The notes under the pieces were generated by a model. The model searched no databases. It saw nothing but the letters and a program-made list of their open reading frames with translations, and was not told the origin of the DNA. Positions 60,994 to 64,000 of a stretch of 64,000 nt of DNA are shown one piece after another (positions within the stretch are counted from its first letter, which is position 1; the number at the start of each line of letters is the position of its first letter). The DNA is from Rathayibacter iranicus NCPPB 2253 = VKM Ac-1602 (GTDB taxonomy: Bacteria; Actinomycetota; Actinomycetes; Actinomycetales; Microbacteriaceae), in the NCBI RefSeq assembly GCF_003149025.1, contig NZ_QGDV01000003.1, positions 124,001-188,000 on the forward strand, in the 5' to 3' direction. A program made the translations under genes and the position numbers.

Positions 60994-62472
60994 TCAGCCG
61001 AACGGAACGGAGCCCACCAGCACGCCGACCGCGAGCATCACCAGCGAGACGATCACCGCGCGCCAGAGCACCTTGCGGTGGTGATCGCCGAGGTTGACGG
61101 CGGCGAGGGAGACGAGCAGCAAGATCGCCGGGACCAGAGGGCTCTGCAGGTGCACCGGCTGACCGGTGATTGAGGCACGCGCCATCTCGACTGGCGAGAT
61201 GCCGTAGTTCGCCGCGCTCTCGGAGAGGACCGGGAGGATGCCGTAGTAGAAGGCGTCGTTCGACATGAAGAAGGTCATCGGGATGCTGAGCACGCCTGTG
61301 ATGACGGCGAGGAACGGGCCCATCGCCGGCGGGATCACCGCGACGACCCACTTCGCCATCGCATCGACCATGCCCGTGCCGTTGAGCACGCCGATCAGCA
61401 CTCCCGCCGCGAGAACCATCGAGACGACACCGACGATGCTCGGCGCGTGCTTGACGATTTCGGAAGCCTGATCCTTCATGGTCGGGAAGTTGATCAGCAG
61501 CGCGACCGCCGAGCCGACCATGAAGACGTAGGGCAGAGGCAGGATGTCGGCGACCAGCAGCGTCATCACGGCGAGCGTCAGCACGAGGTTCACCCAGATC
61601 AGCTTCGGGCGCAGAGTCTCGCGCTCGGGGTCGAGCATGGTGTCCGCCATCGCAGTGTCGGCGTCGTCGGCCTGGACGCGGGCGGCGACGGCGATCTGGG
61701 CGCCGCGGAGGGACTGGGGTCCGCGGAGGAAGGAGAAGCGTTCCCGGGCGACGGTGCGGATGCCTCCGGTCAACGCGGCGAGGCCGCTCGCGCGGGACGA
61801 GGTGCCGCGGTCGGCGCCGACGAGTTCGCGCTCGAGCATTGGCTCGGCCAGCGCCAGCGTGCCGAGGCGACGGCGCTCGCCGAGGCCGAGGAACCAGGCG
61901 AAGACGAGGGTGACGGCCAGCCCGACCGCAAGCGAGGGCAGCATCGGTACGAAGATGTCGCTCGGTGAGACCTGGAGGGCCGCCGCGGCGCGCACCGTCG
62001 GTCCGCCCCACGGAACGATGTTGAGCGTGCCGTTCGCGAGCCCTGCCACGCAGGTCAGCACGACCGGGTTCATCCCCAAGCGGAGGTAGATCGGCAGCAT
62101 TGCGGCGGTGGTGACGATGAAGGTGGTCGAGCCGTCACCATCGAGGGACACCGCTCCGGCGAGTAGCGCCGTCCCGAGCACGACCTTCGCCGGATCGTCA
62201 CCGAGCGCGCGCACGATGAAGCGGATGAGCGGATCGAAAAGCCCGACGTCGATCATGATGCCGAAGTACATGATCGCGAACATGAGCAGCGCGGCCGTGG
62301 GCGCGAGGCTGCCGATCGCTTCGAGGACCATGTCGCCGATCCCGAGTCCGGCTCCCGCGAAGAGTCCGAAGATCGTCGGCACGACGATCAGGGCGACCAT
62401 CGGCGTCAACCGCTTGGTCATGATCAGGGCCATGAAGGCCAGGATCATCGTGAATCCGAGTACTACCAACAC
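60994..62472 (-). CDS. CitMHS-family citrate-metal symporter
   Basis: 492 residues, GTG start with AAGGAG 8 bases upstream. About twelve membrane helices. Family strings include LLMFAIMYFGIMIDVGLFDPLI, SLDGDGSTTFIVTTAAMLP and NGTLNIVPWGGPTVRAA, all typical of CitM/CitH citrate-Mg2+ or -Ca2+/H+ symporters. A cytoplasmic loop (about 215-280) separates the halves. The divergent sensor kinase at 62643 is of the CitA/DcuS type, so citrate-controlled expression is likely. Confidence 0.92.
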   Translation of the reverse strand: MLVVLGFTMILAFMALIMTKRLTPMVALIVVPTIFGLFAGAGLGIGDMVLEAIGSLAPTAALLMFAIMYFGIMIDVGLFDPLIRFIVRALGDDPAKVVLGTALLAGAVSLDGDGSTTFIVTTAAMLPIYLRLGMNPVVLTCVAGLANGTLNIVPWGGPTVRAAAALQVSPSDIFVPMLPSLAVGLAVTLVFAWFLGLGERRRLGTLALAEPMLERELVGADRGTSSRASGLAALTGGIRTVARERFSFLRGPQSLRGAQIAVAARVQADDADTAMADTMLDPERETLRPKLIWVNLVLTLAVMTLLVADILPLPYVFMVGSAVALLINFPTMKDQASEIVKHAPSIVGVVSMVLAAGVLIGVLNGTGMVDAMAKWVVAVIPPAMGPFLAVITGVLSIPMTFFMSNDAFYYGILPVLSESAANYGISPVEMARASITGQPVHLQSPLVPAILLLVSLAAVNLGDHHRKVLWRAVIVSLVMLAVGVLVGSVPFG

Positions 62473-62642
62473 AACTGACTCCTTGTCGAGTTCCGCCGGT
62501 CGAGGACGGCGGAACTTCGGCCGGGGGTGCTCGACACCCTAGGCACCTGGGCTGTTCGCTCTGGGGAATCGCTCATTACTGCGACATCTGCGCATAGTGT
62601 GGGTTCTGCGCATTCTGCGCACCAGGAGATCGAGGAGACCGG
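62473..62642. promoter_or_regulatory. Divergent citM / sensor kinase promoter region
   Basis: TCTGCGCA occurs three times, at 62587, 62605 and 62614, just before the kinase gene. A GTTCCGCCG/CGGCGGAAC inverted repeat (62490-62498, 62507-62515) lies in the citM leader next to its ribosome binding site and could fold there. One of these may be the response-regulator site. Confidence 0.5.
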
Positions 62643-64000
62643 ATGCGTTTCGCGAGCCACGTGCTCGTCCTCCAGCTCGCGACCGTCTCGGCCGCGGTGC
62701 TCGTCTGCGCCGGAGTCGTGACCGCGTTGAGTGTGCAGCAGTTGCGCGGCGAGGCGGAGGAGACGGCGCTCGCCATCGCCCGAACCGTCGCCGAGGATCC
62801 TGACGTGCGCGAGGCCGTCACCGCCTCCTCCGCCGAGCCCGGTGTGCCGGCTGCCGCCGAGCTGCGCCGGGGTCCGCTCGAGACCATCGCCGCCGCGGTC
62901 GAGCAGCGCACGGGCGCACTCTTCATCGTCATCACCGACGACCAGGGCATCCGCCTGGCTCATCCTGACGAGAACCGCCTCGGCGAGCGGGTCTCGACCA
63001 GCCCCGACGAGGCTCTGGCGGGGCGCGAGAGCGTGTCCTGGGGGACCGGCACGCTCGGCGAGTCGGCGCGAGCCAAGGTCCCCGTGTTCTCGGAGGGAGA
63101 GGGGCGGGTCGTCGGCGAGGTCAGCATCGGCTTCGCGCGTTCCAGCGTCTTCACCGACCTGCCCGCCGCTCTGCTCGGCGTCCTCGCGGCGGCGCTTGCG
63201 GGCCTGGTGCTGGCGGCGGTCGCGTCCGTCTTCATCCGCCGCCGCCTGCTGCGCCTGACGCTGGGCCTCGCGCCGGAGGAGTTGACGTCGCTGGTGCAAG
63301 ACCAGGCGGCCGTGCTCGACGGTGTCGATGAGGGAGTGCTTGCCCTCGACCGCGATGGGCGCGTCGGCGTCTGCAACGCGCGGGCGGCGGCGATCCTCGG
63401 CTCTGACGATCCGACCGGACGGGCGCTGCACGGGCGCGCCCTCTCTGAGCTCGCCCTGCCGACTCCGCTGGCCGACGCGATCGACGCGGCCTTGCGCTCG
63501 GCAGACCCGCCGCGCAGAGGCGGCGAGGAGGGCTTCGTCATTCGCTCGCGCATTGTCTACGTCGACATCCGGAGGGTCACCCGTGGTGACCGCGATCTGG
63601 GCGTGGTCGTCGTGCTGCGCGACCGCACCGACCTCGCCGCGCTCAGCCGCCGACTCGACGCGGTCGGCGCGATGACGAACGCGCTCCGGGTGCAGCGGCA
63701 CGAGTTCGCCAACCGTCTGCACGTGGTCGCCGGCCTCCTCGATGCGGGGCGGACGGGGTCGGCGCGCGACTACCTCGACGAGGTGCTGACCCGCGGTCCG
63801 CTGAAGTACCCGGTGCAGCACGCCGACCGGCTACAGGAGCCCTACCTCCAGGCACTCGTCGGCGCGAAGGGAATCGAGGCGGCCGAGCGCGGCGTGCTGC
63901 TCACGCTCGGCGAGGAGACACTGGTGCGTGGCACGGTCATCGAACCGGAGGATGTCGCCACGGTCGTCGGCAACCTCGTCGACAACGCGGTCCGCGCGGC
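62643..64000 (+). CDS. CitA/DcuS-type sensor histidine kinase (3' end outside window)
   Basis: The frame is open to the last base; 452 residues are visible. TM1 (about 8-28), an extracytoplasmic sensor domain (about 30-170; LFIVITDDQGIRLAHPDENRLGE is the sCache/PAS-like dicarboxylate- or citrate-binding motif region), TM2 (about 175-197), and a cytoplasmic PAS domain (about 215-320) lead to the kinase core. The phosphorylated His is in RHEFANRLHVVAGLL (about 352) and the N-box is NLVDNAV at the window edge. It should sense citrate or C4-acids and control the divergent citM through a response regulator beyond the window. GAGGAG precedes the ATG. Confidence 0.9.
   Translation, partial: MRFASHVLVLQLATVSAAVLVCAGVVTALSVQQLRGEAEETALAIARTVAEDPDVREAVTASSAEPGVPAAAELRRGPLETIAAAVEQRTGALFIVITDDQGIRLAHPDENRLGERVSTSPDEALAGRESVSWGTGTLGESARAKVPVFSEGEGRVVGEVSIGFARSSVFTDLPAALLGVLAAALAGLVLAAVASVFIRRRLLRLTLGLAPEELTSLVQDQAAVLDGVDEGVLALDRDGRVGVCNARAAAILGSDDPTGRALHGRALSELALPTPLADAIDAALRSADPPRRGGEEGFVIRSRIVYVDIRRVTRGDRDLGVVVVLRDRTDLAALSRRLDAVGAMTNALRVQRHEFANRLHVVAGLLDAGRTGSARDYLDEVLTRGPLKYPVQHADRLQEPYLQALVGAKGIEAAERGVLLTLGEETLVRGTVIEPEDVATVVGNLVDNAVRA

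Overview
The window is about 64 kb of high-GC actinobacterial chromosome. Dense coding on both strands, short or overlapping gene junctions (ATGA, GTGA, TGATG), TANNNT-type -10 boxes and gene content (TelA/GlnX/GlnH/PknG, CopC/YcnI, ATP-grasp/alpha-E/transglutaminase, Chp/Pat-1-like secreted serine proteases) fit a member of the Microbacteriaceae. A plant-associated genus such as Rathayibacter or Clavibacter is my best guess, but the genus is an inference. I saw no tRNA, rRNA, CRISPR array or intact insertion sequence.

Layout. 1-4473: the end of an RND exporter gene, overlapped by Dabb-fold and NUDIX genes, then a DMT exporter divergent from a CGNR zinc-finger protein. 4474-6841: a structured leader and a DEAD-box RNA helicase with a decapeptide-repeat N-terminus. 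6992-13157: a FAS1 lipoprotein, a copper-type operon (membrane protein, YcnI, CopC), a HAD phosphatase, a decayed second copy of the ycnI-copC-HAD block, and other gene wreckage. 13464-16462: an orphan HsdR-N type nuclease, a DUF2071 protein and a second DMT exporter.

16608-26597 holds the most interesting system. Eight same-strand genes overlap or abut: TelA-like protein, a small partner, a CbbX/SpoVK-type AAA+ ATPase, a GlnX-like four-TM protein, a GlnH-like binding lipoprotein, a coiled-coil protein, a PknG-type kinase and a zinc-ribbon PP2C phosphatase. It looks like an enlarged GlnH-GlnX-PknG amino-acid-sensing pathway with its own phosphatase. A VWA-FHA pair plus a membrane-anchored Ser/Thr kinase at 38437-41759 may be a detached part of the same system.

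26614-36571 is an omega-amino-acid (probably beta-alanine type) catabolic set: mmsA, a PucR-family regulator and a class III aminotransferase. They share a two-armed operator-like motif. Between them sit three secreted trypsin-like proteases and two SGNH hydrolases, arranged as a tandem duplication that left a truncated aminotransferase start. A fourth, more distant protease lies at 49514.

36728-64000: ZIP transporter, DUF817 protein, the VWA/FHA/kinase module, the CE1758/CE1759 flavin oxidoreductase pair, a hipBA toxin-antitoxin locus, the ATP-grasp/alpha-E/transglutaminase operon, an EamA exporter with a histidine phosphatase, EEP hydrolase, a secreted protein, a fatty acid desaturase, PspA with a TPM-domain protein, an OYE-type reductase, two small genes, a TSUP transporter, and a CitM-type citrate transporter divergent from a CitA/DcuS-type sensor kinase cut by the window end.
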